A stretch of DNA of 64,000 nucleotides from Siniperca chuatsi. Taxonomy: Eukaryota; Chordata; Actinopteri; Centrarchiformes; Sinipercidae. The notes beneath the pieces were generated by a model. That model was given only the letters and a program-made list of their open reading frames with translations. It did no database searches and had not been told where the DNA came from. The DNA is taken from positions 8,242,862 through 8,306,861 of the forward strand of contig NC_058048.1 in NCBI RefSeq assembly GCF_020085105.1, written 5' to 3'. This document shows, in pieces, positions 11,640 to 25,900 of this stretch (within the stretch, counting starts at the first letter, position 1; every line of letters begins with the position of its first letter). Made by a program: the position numbers and the translations under genes.

Positions 11640-13640
11640 AGTGTGGGAAGTCAATACCAAAATCAGCCGCAACATGCAAATGAAAGTAGTCAGAAAGAAG
11701 AAGGTGACCTTTACATGTAGAATCTGTCGGATCATCTTTCATATTTCAGTCAGTTATGCACACCATCATAATACCTGCCAGTCTCACTTGTTAAAAGCAG
11801 TTTTATCCTCCAACTGTAGGCTGAGGGGCTTATGTCACATCAGATTACTTAAAAAAGCATAAATGTGATGTTACTGCAATTACGTCTGAAGGCCAAATAC
11901 TTGATCAGTGAACGAGCAACCACATGCACGCATCTGTCCTGAGTGTTGTGTGGGAGCGCGCAGTCAGATCTGAAAACCCTTTGATTGAAAAAATGTCCAT
12001 GAGAGCGTGTTTTCACTCCTGTGTCTGTGAACGCATCACGTCTACTAACAAATGATTGTAATACCTGTCTTTCTTCCTTTTCATGACAGAGTTTTGTACT
12101 TGATGTAAAACTGGGCAATATGTTTATAGATTTGTCTTTTTTTAGATGCCAGAAGTATTTTATCATGGTGTTTAAAATGTCACTGTATGTGTTTGTTTTA
12201 GAGCTTTTATAAGAAAGATTTTGTAATAAAAATGCCTTTGACCACATTGTGTCACGTACATTTGGCCACACAAAGGTGATCTGCGCAGCCACTTGTTGGC
12301 CCATGAAACAGAGAATCCCACACAACTTGGCAAGATTTGATAGAACTCTTCTATTATGTAAGAGAGGTATCTTGTTATCCACCATTTATTATGCATCATT
12401 ATCATAAATGCACTACCTCCATTTGTGTGCTTATGATGTGTCTGTCTGCAGCGCTCTTCACTTGTTTCCCTGTAAGCATTACTGCAGTGAGATTGTTCAT
12501 GACTACGAATATGTTACCTTATATCTTTGTGAGTGTGTGTGTTTGTGGGCCTATTTGTGAGCATTGATCAAAGTCTGTCCCTGTGGGTGCAGTTACTAAG
12601 TTACTGACTGACAGACCTAAAGTGTGTGTGTGAGTGTGAGTGTGTAGTTGGGGGCAGAGCAGGGTTGACTAGCACTAAAAAGAGGGACAGCGTGGGCGGG
12701 AAACAGAGTCTGTTTATCCAAGCTAAATAATTACATTTTGTTGTAGAGACAGGCCACTAGTGTTGAACTGATAAAACAACAGTGGAGTCTCTAGATAATC
12801 TTGTTTGTATCACCAAAGCTTCTGTTAATTACTCTTGCAGAGCTTTGACATTGGCCTCCAAATAATTCTGCCACTTCAGTAATCAACTGTGGGTGTGGGT
12901 GGAAACATGTTCAGGGCTTATTTTATATGCAATTACTAGAGTTTATTATGACTGTCACATGTGGTAAATTAACATTTTGTAGACATAATTCAACAGTCAT
13001 CTATTGTAGAAAGAGCAGATAGGCAATTTTCTCCTCATCATCCTGAATAGACCAGAATGCAATGCAACACACAGAACACTATTTCTTGAATGTTACTATG
13101 CTATCATCACTGCTATCTGCCCTCTCCACCCAGACAAACAGAACTACATCTACGTGCAGCAAGTTCATGCCCATTCTCGGATGGTTGCCAAAAGGCATTC
13201 TGGGAAATGAAGGAAAGCAGGTTGAGGTTAAACATTCGATGCTGCTGAGCAATCAGCTGGCACACCGGGCAGATATTAGCTGTTGTTCCCAACACCACCT
13301 CCTCCTGATGAGGGTTTTGGCACTACACCAAATAAAAAAAAAGAAACATATTGAATGTTCATCAATCGTTGAGGCATGAGACCGATTTTTGTGCATCAAC
13401 ATCTGCCTTACCGTTGTGTCCACAGGATGTAATGTAAACCAAATTCCAGGGAGAGGTGTTCTCAATCATTCCTTGTTCATGACTCATTTAACCAGCCATT
13501 CTTTACCACAATATGGTTATTATTGCAACACACAAAAATCATTTCTGTAAAGAACAGACAAATGTGGGCTTTGTTTGGTAAAGTAAGGGAAGGAAAACAT
13601 TGTGTGCAGTCTTTACCAAAGAGGAAATGATGTCCTTAAC
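11640..13640. other. intergenic stretch, mpzl2 to the tRNA gene
   Basis: AT-rich, no repeat boundary or exon recognised. It contains a 178-codon minus-strand ORF (11849-12385) without recognisable domains, judged to be chance. Confidence 0.45.
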
Positions 13641-13760
13641 ACATCAGAATCAGAAATCAGAATCAGAAATACTTTATTGATCCCCGAGGGGAAACTCTTT
13701 TGTTACAGCAGCTCACTGTCACCGTCAGTGCACACAGGAATAGAAGTACTAAGCAAAAAA
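13641..13760. repeat. 3'-tail of a teleost LINE-type dispersed repeat
   Basis: Tandem AATCAGA units precede ACTTTATTGATCCCCGAGGG and an A-rich stretch, a tail seen in very many fish dispersed repeats. The family is recalled, not searched. It abuts the tRNA-Gly gene. Confidence 0.5.
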
Positions 13761-13782
13761 TACAATATACTAAAATTCACAC

Positions 13783-13853
13783 TGCATTGGCCGGGAATCG
13801 AACCCGGGCCTCCCGCGTGGCAGGCGAGAATTCTACCACTGAACCACCAATGC
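13783..13853 (-). tRNA. tRNA-Gly (anticodon GCC)
   Basis: The reverse complement begins GCATTGGTGGTTCAGTGGTA and ends CGGCCAATGCA. The 7-bp acceptor stem GCATTGG/CCAATGC pairs perfectly. The A box (TGGTTCAGTGG) and B box (GGTTCGAATCC) are intact, and the anticodon loop is CTGCCAC. It agrees with vertebrate tRNA-Gly-GCC except for A instead of T in the T loop (TTCGAATC). On the minus strand T-runs follow (13772-13775 and 13755-13760), suitable as Pol III terminators. 71 nt including the discriminator A. Confidence 0.93.
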
Positions 13854-13856
13854 TTA

Positions 13857-13942
13857 CACACACTTGCTTGTGCGCGCGCACGCACACATGCGCACACATG
13901 CACACACACGCACACATGCACACACACGCGCACACACACACA
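13857..13942. repeat. imperfect CA-rich microsatellite
   Basis: Mixed (CA)n, ACGC and ACATG units immediately 5' of the minus-strand tRNA-Gly. A shorter (AC)n follows at 14051-14067. Confidence 0.9.
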
Positions 13943-14067
13943 AAACATGGGCATGGCATGACAGGAAAGAGAAAACAAATCATCTCATTGTTATGTAACT
14001 ATAAGACTGAATGTCACACTGTGACTTCTGTTGACAGCTATAGTTCTCAACACACACACACACACAC

Positions 14068-16178
14068 CCACATATATATTAAGCCATTCACTCTAAAGGT
14101 GGAGAGTCAGCTTTATTTGCCTCAGTGTGTTGTATAGAGTAGAGTCTCCTGTAGCTATTGAGGCTAATGAGTAATGCTGTCATACATGTTTGTGACAGCC
14201 CTGAGAAAAAGTTTCTCTTTATGTGAAACCTTTAAAATACATTGAGTGTGTTGAAGTGTAGCAGATACAACTTTTCATCGACTATTCAGTGCATGGAGTG
14301 CATATAAACTAATGAAAAGACAGAGGGACTCTCACGTTTTTGGTTGAAGGATAATGGTTACATACACCATCTGGCCCCAACAATTTAAATCACCTTTATT
14401 AGTCCCCTCCAGTGTTGACAACAGAAGAACAGGTCTCTTGTTGACCGAGTCGCCAGAAAGCCAGTAAGTGGGGAGAGCCTTCATTGTGACTGAGAAGATT
14501 TCAGCTGAAACTGAGACCACGCTACTGTGACTAGACAGAAAGCCCCTGTATTCACACACACAATACACAACGCAATGTAATGGTGTGTGTGTGTGTATGT
14601 GTAAGAGAGTACCCAGGTAAGAGGCACAAGACTTTATCTTCCAACAGAGGATGGGGAGTCTCTATCAAACTCAGGCAGATTATATAATATAGTTAACACA
14701 ACACAACACCGTGGAATGCAGAAGATGTGAATGCTCCCAGGTAAAGCAAGTCCTGTATCTCAGCATCTATTCAAAAAAGCTAGTGGTATCCCTGCCTCAG
14801 TGTGGGAACTGTTACATAATATTGTTAACAGATACAATACAAACACTGTACTTGTGAATGGATGCAGGGAAGAGCAAGCCTGTGCCTAGCTCTCTATATC
14901 TTTATCTCATATTAGAGAGGCCATCCACAGCATTTGCAATTAATCTGGATTTTGCAAGGAGCCGAACATAATCGCAAAGCAGGTAAGCGCATACAGCCAG
15001 GTAAGAGCATGAGCTACAAATGCTGTGTACATTGATGCGCCAGTCTATGAAGACATTGCTGCATCTCTTTCAAAAGTAAACAGTTATGAAACATTGCTCT
15101 CAGAGACATCATTTTACCCCAATTTCATCTGTATTATACCCAGAACTCACTGGCCTGGCCCTTTCTCACAGGAGTCATTTTCACATGGTCTGTAGTAAAT
15201 AAGAAGTTGGTTATACAGTAATTCACATTAATTGTATGAAAACCACACTTTTCACAGTCTCTTATTAGAGAGCCTCTAGGCATGGCTGCTTTTTCATTTC
15301 AATCAAGTTAGGGTGCAATGTTCAACATGAGGAATAAGCATTTTCCTCAAACTCTTTAACTCTACATCATATTAGTTTTTGCTATACAATTAGCTTTTTT
15401 ATTTGCTTCGAAAATGTTTTTTTTTCTTATGACACCATGCCGTTTTGTATTTAACTCCAAATAAAACATAGGTTTTAACTATAGCACACAGCTGATACAT
15501 ACACAGTGTATTTGAGGGAGCAAGGCCCAGAGTAAGAGGATGCTGCTCTCATTCGATATCCTCTGATGTGTCATGGAATGAAATTAGGTTATGCAACATG
15601 ACTACAGCATCTCTGTTGTATGAATGGAGGAAACGCTCCTGGCAGACCAGATGGGTATGAGGATGGAACTGACAATCCACACCAGACAAAGGCATACATA
15701 AACTTAAAAGGGACCCTGTATAAGCATATAGAAAAGAGAGATAAAACATTACACCAGAGTGAAACTGAACTAGTAAAAATTAGAAAAACAAATACCTTTT
15801 CCCATTAGAGATAATTACAACAGTAAATAAAGGCAGGAGATTGGGGACAGGGATAGTGGAGTAATATGGCCAGAAATAGCAGAGGAGTCCCACTGGAGCA
15901 TCCACATGTTTTATACAGAAGCTGGCTGGGGAGATGAGGGAAGGACTGGGCCACAGGCCTCCACACAGAGGGGTAATATGAGGGGATGGAGATGTGCAAA
16001 GAGAATGGATTATATTTTAACACGGTTTCATTTTGGCTCCACAGCCCATGCCTGTTTCAAAGATGCGAGTCTCACGCTCATGATCAACATCATTATCTGG
16101 AAGTTAAACTAACTTTTTAGCAATAATTTCATTCATCCACACGAAAAAGCTTTGCCACTTTTTTCTGAAAGGAACTAC

Positions 16179-16221
<43 letters not shown>

Positions 16222-16679
16222 ATACCACCAAATATAAAGCTCCTGAAAATGTACATAACATTTACTTAGCTAGAATGAACCAAAACAACCTGATAGGCCC
16301 ACCACTTCTACATTTGTCCCCCCCCCTGACCCCGTTAGGATTTGTGTTTGTCTAGTGACATATGGTGTAAGTGATTTTTCTAAAAAGTAGCTTATTATAA
16401 CACTCCAGTCCCTTTTACAAATTTTACAAGTTTTGTGTTTAGTAACTGCATTCTTTCAGAATCTCTTTAATGTATAGACCTTTCTTATAATGGCATATTA
16501 AAGTATTTGACAGAATATTACAGTGGAGTATAACCTCGCAGATTTGCGGTTGAATTATAAACACACTGTTCAGTCACTACGGACATCATAGTTGTATATG
16601 TAGATATATCATAACTTTTATCTTTCGTCGGTGTATTTTACTCCATTCTTACCTTCACTGAGTTTAAAAGTTATATGTT
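14068..16679. other. intergenic stretch before mpzl3
   Basis: Only the (ATT)n tract and AT-rich sequence are seen; no exon or RNA gene recognised. Confidence 0.45.
16177..16220. repeat. (ATT)n microsatellite
   Basis: About 14 uninterrupted ATT units. Confidence 0.97.
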
Positions 16680-16865
16680 GTTTCCCAACAGCGCCACTTC
16701 CTGATACACCTGTTTGTCAGGTAGGATAGTCAGCCCGCAGCCCGCAGTCGGAACGGAGACACGGAGTCATGACTAAATAGACTATGAACGGAATTTTATT
16801 GCGTTGACGCAATTTGGACTTTTTTTTTAATCGTCATGTTAGTGAACCAGCTTTCACAACTTAAA
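16680..16865 (+). promoter_or_regulatory. mpzl3 promoter / 5' leader with two short uORFs
   Basis: Upstream of the preferred start are two complete short ORFs: 16769-16780 (ATG ACT AAA TAG) and 16784-16807 (seven codons plus TGA). A CACTTCCTG block at 16695-16703 is an ETS-type site on the minus strand. No TATA box is obvious. The transcription start is inferred to lie near 16.70-16.76 kb. If the leader starts upstream of 16769, both uORFs could damp translation. Confidence 0.35.
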
Positions 16866-16935
16866 ATGGGTCGACCGTACAGAGGGAATACCTCTCTGAA
16901 TGTGGTTTTGCTGCTGTATTTGATCGGCTTTTTCG
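16866..16935 (+). CDS. mpzl3: mpzl3 exon 1 (signal peptide)
   Basis: Donor GTGAGT at 16936; ends in phase 1. The product MGRPYRGNTSLN followed by a hydrophobic core is a normal signal peptide. The alternative in-frame ATG at 16836 would lengthen the n-region. Confidence 0.85.
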
Positions 16936-19900
16936 GTGAGTAAACAGGCCAGAGCTGCGCTTTCATGTCGTTGTGTTTCAACACAAGTTACAACAGAGAG
17001 AAACTCAGTCTACGCCTAGCTAGCTGTTTGTACTAGTAGGCTGCCAGCCACAACAGCCGAGCCTAATTTTCTCTAAAAATGTCGACAATTTATTTACATC
17101 TTGTGTACAGTTTGGATTTTCTGTAACGTCAACTCACTTTTTATAGTCCACGTTTCATTTCCATCCATAGCAATCAGACACAACAGACCTACTGGGGGAA
17201 AAAACAAAACAAACTTACACAGCTCCATGATGACACTGGCCATGTTTTATGTTGAGGTGATTCACGAAATACCCCAGCTTGAGAAAGACACAGTGCTAAA
17301 AACAGCAAAGACTTCCCATGAGAATACACTAAACATCATGAAGTTGTAGTTAACTCCACCGCAGACACATTTTAAGTCATATATGTCCGTCAATTAATGA
17401 TTGAATTTTGTGGGAATAAGTCAGAATAGCCTTTAGAAGTCAGCTAGCAGGCCATAATAACGACAGGCCAGCGTGAAAAGCCAGGCTTGGAGAGACTGAG
17501 ACAACTGGTATGCAGCGAGTTAAGAGCACTGTCTTTTTGCCAAGTACATTACAAACATGGCTCTGAACTGTGGGTAGTTGTTGGCCTCTCTCTGAAAGCA
17601 TCTAACCTGTTATTGAAGGAATAAAAATGAGAGATACATACAGTAATGGCTACAGTGTAAGCACACAGGCCACATGAAAATGTTGGAGCAGATTAATATC
17701 ATTGTGGTTGTAATAAACAGTTGTTTTTTTAAGCTTATATTTGTGCCCAGAGCAGTGTCTGCCAGGATATACAAATGTAGCAACTTTTTCCTGCCAGGGT
17801 CACATCAGGACAGCTTGGAAACTATCACAATATGAAATAATATTGTCTTCCTTCTGCCTCCCTCCCCCCTTGATTAAATCCAGACATCTTTTAGGAACTA
17901 GGTGCCAACACGGCCACTGATGAGTTGCCAACTTTCCTATCCCACCACCAATTACTATCATGTCTTCAAGTTCAAGAGCGGTTCAGCTTTCAAGGCTCCT
18001 CTGCTTGATTTCAACTTTTATGAAGAGATAGCTTTGTTCATGTTGTCGACTCGCTCACCCCGGGGTCTTTGTAGATGAATCGGGCTGATCACATGATACC
18101 CTCTTTAGTGTAAGATAAACTTCTTCTTGTCCTTATCACGGCGGTCTCAGATGGAAGCAGTGGTGTCAGTCTAAGATCGGATATACCAGCTGATAGTTTT
18201 TTGTTCTCGCTTCATCCTTGGAGAAAAGGCGGTTTGAAGCCTTTGCTTTGAAATGCAGGACTGTTATGCCCTAAAACAACTGCGTATTAATGTCGCTAAT
18301 GGGGTGTTGGCATGCAAATATAGCCAGTTTTCCATGATGGGTTCATGTTAAAGGCCTGTGGGACTGTGATACATTATGATAACACCTTTGTTTTTAGCCA
18401 GAGAGAGCTAGAGGTGTGGCTCTAGGGATGGCAGGGTCACTCGGTCCACCACTTCAGTCCAGAGTTGAATATCTTGACAACTATTGGATGGATTGCTGTA
18501 AAATTTGCCACAGAGGTTTTTTTAAAGATTTAGAGAGGATGAATCCAAATTACTTTGGTGATTCCCTGGCTTTTCCACTAATGCCACCAAGAGGTTGACA
18601 TCTTTGGTTTTGAGTGAAATATCTTGATAATGGATTGCCCTTAAATTTGTTACAGGTATTGAACGTCCCATGAGGTTAACGTTTGAAATTCGCCCAACAC
18701 TTTAGCATTACAGCCTCACAGAAAAGCTAGCATGCCTGTAGACTCTTATGTTTCCATACATTCAACTGAAGTGATCATGGCCTGAATAACTGATATGTAT
18801 CCAATAAGTGCACTCTGGTTAGCATGAATCCTGCCATTACAAGGCAGTGTGAAGGAAAGGGGGGTGAATTCATCTCTGTCAGTTTGTTGGTTGTGGACAT
18901 TGTCCTAGACCAGCTGTCCTGGCATGCTTGGCTTCTACACCTCTCTAGAGTCGTTATGGAAATCAACTGAATCCAACATTTATTAATAAAAATGGCTTAT
19001 TAATGACTCAATGTTACTAAATATTTTAAAGTTGTCTCTCTGTATTCAGCTCATGTTTATGGGTACAGTCGAGCAAGCTCCCAAGTATCATTTGATGCAG
19101 ACACTGCTCTGGACGGCCTTCCTTTCGCATTCAGAATAAAGTGATAACAATGAAAAAACATCTAGAGACACAGGGACACAGCTTTACGTGCAGTTGAAGG
19201 GCCCCTGACAGACAGATGTGTAGCCCGTCTGCCAAACACAACAAGAGAGGCTGGTGAGAAACTCAGTTCAGTGTCTACCAGAAGGAATTTGCTGTGCTGC
19301 CTCCACAATGTGGGCATATTTGAAGATGCTGTACTGTTTTTGTATTGACTATTTTGCTTACAGTAAGTGAGTAAAATGTCACTCACAATGTGTACTCCTT
19401 TCTCTTCCCCCTCCACTCCCTTTTGTCATTCTTCTTGAACAACTAAACGTGTAAATTTGCTCATACTCCCCCATTTCCTCTTTCATCCCTGTGCTTTTTG
19501 TCATTCTATCATCATCTTTTTTTCATCTCTTTCTTTCTTCCATTTCACCTCCAGCCCCTTCCCTAGTCTCCTCCATCACAGTGAGTACTCCAGCAGAGCT
19601 CCATGCATCTAAAGGGGATGCAGTCACATTGTCCTGCACTTTCACTTCCACCAGTAGGCCAACCAGTAAGATGACTGTCGACTGGTCTTATAGACCCCAG
19701 AGTGGAGGGCTGCCACAGACAGTGAGTATACATTTATCAGAATTACTGTGAGAACAAGGCTGTTTTATAGACACTGTTGTGTCGTTAAAATGAACATGTA
19801 CCTTTTAATTGTCACAGTTGTCGTCCATTTAAAATGTAACTTTTATGTGCTTGTATTGGTGAGAAGTTCATTTTTTCCAAGAAAATTTGGGCAAAACATT

Positions 19901-22900
19901 CTCCATAAAACACCTTTATTGACTTGTCTGTGGATTTGATATATAAACCTACACTTGAAAGGTAAATGTACAAGAGAACAAAGAAATTGACGCTGTGTAG
20001 TCGATTGATATAGAATGAATCGGTAATTATGATGATGATCGATCTATCATTTGTCATTTTTTTTTTAAGCAAAAATGAGAAAAATTCACTGCTTCCTGCC
20101 TGTAAACTGTGAATATTTTCTTAGCCCACTGTGACAATAAATTTAATAATTTTAGGATTTTTGACTGTTAGTCAGACAAAACAAGTAATTTGAAGATGTC
20201 ACCTTGTACTCTGTGAAAGTGTGATGGACTTTTTTTTTTTGCATGTCAGACAAACAAAACATGATCAAAAAAGAAGATAAAAAACCCCCACATAATAAAT
20301 AAATAAATAAATGAATAAAACCAAGGCAACAAAACAGAGAAATAATTAAATATATATAATAAAACTAATGTTGGTGTACAGTTTGTCCAAACTCACTTAA
20401 GTCATTTTAAATATGTAACTTTTTCTTCTCACACACTCAAGTAACATAACTTGGGGGTACAAAGGAAGATCATAATTAACAATATGACAAAATACCATTT
20501 TCTTCCAAAAATCTTTGATACTTCCCATGAACAGTGACATCATGTCCCTTTATCTTCTTTACAGTTAATGCACTGGTCTGTGATGTTTGGATTGAATTTA
20601 ACTTATATGGAGTAATATAGGTTAATGACTTACATTGTAAAAATTGCAACCTGGTGTTAATAATTAAAACTTGTTGCTGTAAGCAAATATTTTCTGACAT
20701 TTTATAGACTAAATGATTAGTCGATTAATTGAGAAACAATTGTTAGTTGCAACCCTAATCAGTTTTAAATGATACAATGTGTATGGAACTTAAGGCGCCG
20801 CTAAGTTATTTCCCTTGAACTTTTAAGACCTCACGCACTGTGTTCATTGAACAGGTATGTGACCTCCATTGCTCACTCTGTACAAACAAGCCTTGTTTAA
20901 ATATCTGGTTGCTTTATTTGCATTTCTGACCAGCTTAACTTCTCTTGATTTCTAAACCTACATGTGCACCTGCGCCCTGAAGCAAACTCAGGTCAGTCTC
21001 AATTTTAATGTAGAGACTGTATGTACCAATAAGTCTGATTTATATGCATCACTGTTGAGGTAATGTCCACATTTTACCCACTCACATTCCAGCCCAGCCT
21101 TTGTGTCTTTCCGAGGCCTCCCTAGGGCATCCCCGGCTGGTCAGCTACCGTAATACCCCTTCCTGTGAACTGGTTTCGTGGTCTTGTTTGAAATGCGTTG
21201 AGATGTCTCCATCTCAACCCATAACTGCACTCAGTCCTATAACCCCGCACACTCTGGGTTCAGTTTCGGTGACCAGTCCACTAAAAATCCACCACATAAT
21301 TTAAGCAGTTCCATTTGTACTCAAAGATAGCCATCAAGTGTGGTTCTATGTAATTGCATTTGGATCATGGGAATCCATAGTGTGGTAGCTGCAACCCTAT
21401 ACACCATCATTTCCTATAGGAGCACTCAGAGTTAAGTGGAGACTAATGTTTTGTGGCTCTGCTGATATGGAGTGCTGTTGGTTTAGTCATTAAGATACAG
21501 CGGTCTGGTTTTAAAGTGTGTAGGGGGAAGAGAAGAAAAAGGACTTGGTACATATTGAGAGAGTGAGAAGGGAGTGTGTATACATGTGTGTGTATCTTTG
21601 TAAAAAGGTGTGTCAGCTGCTACCTAAGGAAAAGCCCGTATTTCCTTCGACCCAGCCCACCTAGTTTGTTCTCTTTATCACAGATATATAATGTGTGGCA
21701 GTGTCCTGTTACGGCCCATAGATGGAAACAAATCTGGAAGTTTCTCATTTCTTTTTCTGAGCCTTCATTTACTTTCCATCCAATTTCATTAGCAGTTTTG
21801 GCTGGTTTATTGGCCTCTGTGTCCCCGGCCATATATCACACTGGGATAGACCATGAATAAGCATGTGAAAAGCTCCATCAGAAAATATAATTTTGCAGCC
21901 AAAGCTTTAGTGTCAATCTGAATTGCTGCAGTGCTTCAGTGGCTTGCATAATTACCTCAGTCCTGATGAGAATTAATTTTGTAGATTGGAGAAGAGAGGC
22001 TGAATGTTCAGTCAAATATCAGTGGGAGCTGATGGTAATTGGGAGGATTTGGCAATTGAATTCTGCTGAATAATGCTAAAAATCTATTATGATGATCTAA
22101 AACTTTAGTTAGGCACTGTCTTCAAGTTTGTCAAGTCATTGGAAGCTTTTTTCTAAATGATCAAATAGATTTCTACAATAGGTGGTCCCAGTTGAAAACA
22201 ATCCAACATCCTTGGCTGTGTTGCAGCATTTCTCATGAGTTTAAGAGGATCATCGGGTCTAATGTTTGTTTCCAGACTGAGCCGACTCTTATGTAGTCAG
22301 TGACTTCAAGCTGCTCCCATGTAGACATGTGAGCTCTGCCAAGTCCCCAAATGATCAGCCGTGGATGAATAGTGCAGGGAGATGACTGGGTTTATCTCTG
22401 CCAGGCCTCCAATCAGTCTCTCAGAAAAATGCAGCTGATAACACACTGTTACAAAACCATAAAACTGTATCAGTGTCTGTGATTGTTCAGGTGATTCTGT
22501 GTTTGCTTTTAATTATTATTTTTTGCCTCAGTTTATTAAAGGGTCATACACATTTCTCCATGTTGACATTGATAGTATGTAAACCTTTAGGCAGTAAATA
22601 TACTCTCTTCACACCTGGTGTCGTGGTAAATTCTTCTAGGACTGTTCTGACACACACAGATTTTACACATTCTACATAAGATGTTGGTTTGCTTATTTTT
22701 CTTTACATTTTCATATAGATATTTTTCATATAGCCTACTTTATATTACATACATACTTGGCATTTACATGATCTTTAGTTTTATGTATTTTATTTTTAAT
22801 ATTGCACATATTTCACATTTTTGATACTTTGGGTGTACTGTCAATCACAAATTATACATTTTTTCCCCCCTTATCTCTGTATGCTCTGCTGTACCTCATG

Positions 22901-25900
22901 TATAGCTCTTTATTATTGCTATATTCAATACTTTCAGTTATTATGTGATCTAGTGTTGTATGCCATAGTACAGAAGCAGAGTGTTCCAGCAGCTTGAGCA
23001 ATTTCTAGGGAACTGTTTCTGGTAAATTGCGGAATTTATGGAAACTAGTAAAGCTTATACTATTGATTTTATCTTGGATCTTTCTAAATACTTGCCAAAA
23101 TTGAACAGATTTATTGCCTGCATTTATTTGCATGAGACTTGGAAAGCTTGAATATAGGGTGAAGAAGCATTGATTAACTTTTCATAGCAGTTGTTTAAAT
23201 GGGGTTGTAACACTGGGCAAGGCAGTTGACAGAGATATTCACTCTTCTGAGTCTAGTTTTTTATGAGATCTCGTTTTTTTTCTGAGAAAATACTGTAAAA
23301 CATGGTGTTCTTTCCAAAAACATCAGAGGAATAAAGAGCCACTAGAATATTTTTTTAAACAGGATAATATCAAAAAGAGGCTCAGCTTCTGTGCTCGCTT
23401 CTGTTTATTACGAAGCTCTCTATATAGTCACGTTCAGATAAAGAAGCAACCCGATGTGGCACATTGAGTCTGTTAAGTGTGTTGATTTGATCTATATTGC
23501 CTGAATTAGTTTGCCCCCGATTTCTCAAACATGGCATTTGCAAAACCTGTTGATTGTGATGGCGAAATGTGACGATGTGGGGCACCCTGAATAACATAGG
23601 CTTTCCCTGTGCTGCCCATGGTTGTGAATTTGGTCAAACATCCAGGATCCAGTTATTAGTCACTTTGGGCCCTATTTTGGTGGCGGTGCAATGACCAGCA
23701 CAGGCAGCACTCCGACCGCTTGGTGTTTTCATGACCTTGAACTTCGCTTTGCTGGTCTGTGTGGTGTTTTGGTGCCCAGCACAGAGTCCAGAGGTGGGAG
23801 GAGAGGTGCAAACGGGTGGGAGGTTCATTCAGGTGGGAGTTGTTGTTGTTATCTTGGTGTAAAAGTGTTTCTTAGACATTTCTGGCGCAACTTCACTCAG
23901 CTGCCACTTTGGTGATTTGTCAATGAGAACAAACTAAAACGTTGGAGCAAATGCGCAGAAAGAAGGCAATAATGCTTAATGGAAATAAATAGTTTTAATT
24001 AAACTCTTCCTAGCCAGTAGATGCGTTTAAATCGGCATCAAAAAATAACATTTAATGTGGATTAAGCAGGAACGCATGTAATTCAGTCTGCATTTATCTA
24101 TAAATGAATGAGTTATTATTACAGTTATCTGTGATCCACAGCTGCTTTATACGGTACGAATAGCTTCGCCTTTGGTTCATTAAATCCCTGCAGCCATCTG
24201 AAGGCAGCAGGACAGATATGTTGATAAATCCACAGTCTCCAATTTGAGAAGTGCTGCGCCAGATCGCGTTACACACGGCGTCCACTGTGTTTACCTTCAT
24301 TAAATCACGTGCAAACAACACCAGGCTGTTACAGAATAACCACACACACCTCTACACACATCACTGTTTGGCTATAACTCAGTATTCTGCCTGTTTATGC
24401 GGGAAAAGTCAGATTACCAGTGCTCATTAACCCTGTGCTTCACAGCCTCCTTTCCAACTTAAAAAAAAAAAATTATTCAGCTGTTCATGTTTTATTCTTG
24501 CCAAGTGTTACGAAGAAAGCGCTGCTGTGTCACATTTTAAGATATGCTGTGACCATTTACAAAGTGAAATACAATAGAATTATGACTGAGTGTCGGATTA
24601 ATGCGATCATATAAATAGCTTCACCAAACAATCATTTATGATTTTGCTTCTGTCATCATTGTACTAATTAACTTAAACAACCTCACCATCAGCCTCTGGC
24701 TACAGATTTGTGGTGATGTGTGTTCACGTCTGCAGCACCCAGATGCAGCATGATTTCCTGGAGCTGTTGTCGACATGCATCACTGTGATTGGCACAGCTG
24801 TTTGAGAGCTATAAGACCAGTGATGTGACTTGCTGAGAGTGTATTTAATAGTCACCACACCCTCCAATTTTCATTATTATCCTTTTGCACTTTGCGCTGC
24901 TGCACATACATGAACCAAAATAGCATAGCACTTGGAGACGCCCACACAGTCTGTGCGGCCAAGACTTACAGCTTTGCGCTTTCGTGTTTAAAATAAGGCC
25001 ACCTCCATTGTGGTTTTAGAAGAAATCGATGACTTCCTTATGCTGTACTTTAAGAAGGAAGGCCATGGAGCTCTGATCTTATCCTGCACATAATCTAAAA
25101 GCCTCTTGATGTCTTCATGTTCCTTATCTGACTCAACCAGTTCAGTACAAGATGTAGTTGAGAAGAGTAATGACCGGCAACTCATATCACGTGACTGTTT
25201 ACTAATTGTATTTCTTTATCTTAATGTAAGGATTTCTTTTCTGGTCTTGTTGACGGTTTTATCCTTTTCAACCATTCAAGTTGTTGCAGTTTGAAGTTTA
25301 ATTTCACACTTCCCATTGAAATTTCAGCTGAAATATTATCTTTTCATTCTTACTGTACTCTACAAAGTCTTCTTGTACTGTAAGTGTGTGCTGCAATCTG
25401 GATGTTGGGCAGACTGTAAGTTCTGCAGTCCAGATGCATCCATTCATACCAGTATATAAATGGATTCAATGAAGTGTTGAGCTCTACCCGAACCCTCGGC
25501 CAGTTCCACTTTCAGTGCTTATGCTATGTGAAAAACATATACTGTAGTATTTCCACATTATCATTCCCCCTTCTCTACCCACACGCACAACACACTCGTA
25601 CTGCAGATATCGTGTTTTGGTAAGGTCTGGGTCAGCTTGACGTGGGAGTAATGTCAAGATGGGAGTTTGTTGTTGAAAACAAACTTATGACGTAAATGTT
25701 AACTAAAAGGTAAAAAATCAGTTTTCGAGACACCCGTAGTTCAAATTTTCTCTCTCTGAAAGACTCATGCACGCACATAAATTTCTTTGCCTTGTGCTCG
25801 ATCAGATTTTTATTCACATTTCTTAGATTGAACAGGCCGCCCTCTTCACTCTGCTGTCAACAATATTGCCAAAAGAAAATGTCCCACCACCATCTGTCTC

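Noticed and set aside
11849-12385. 178-codon minus-strand ORF
   Set aside because: No similarity recognised, no motif, AT-rich, and no poly(A) or promoter context on that strand; chance is the simplest explanation.
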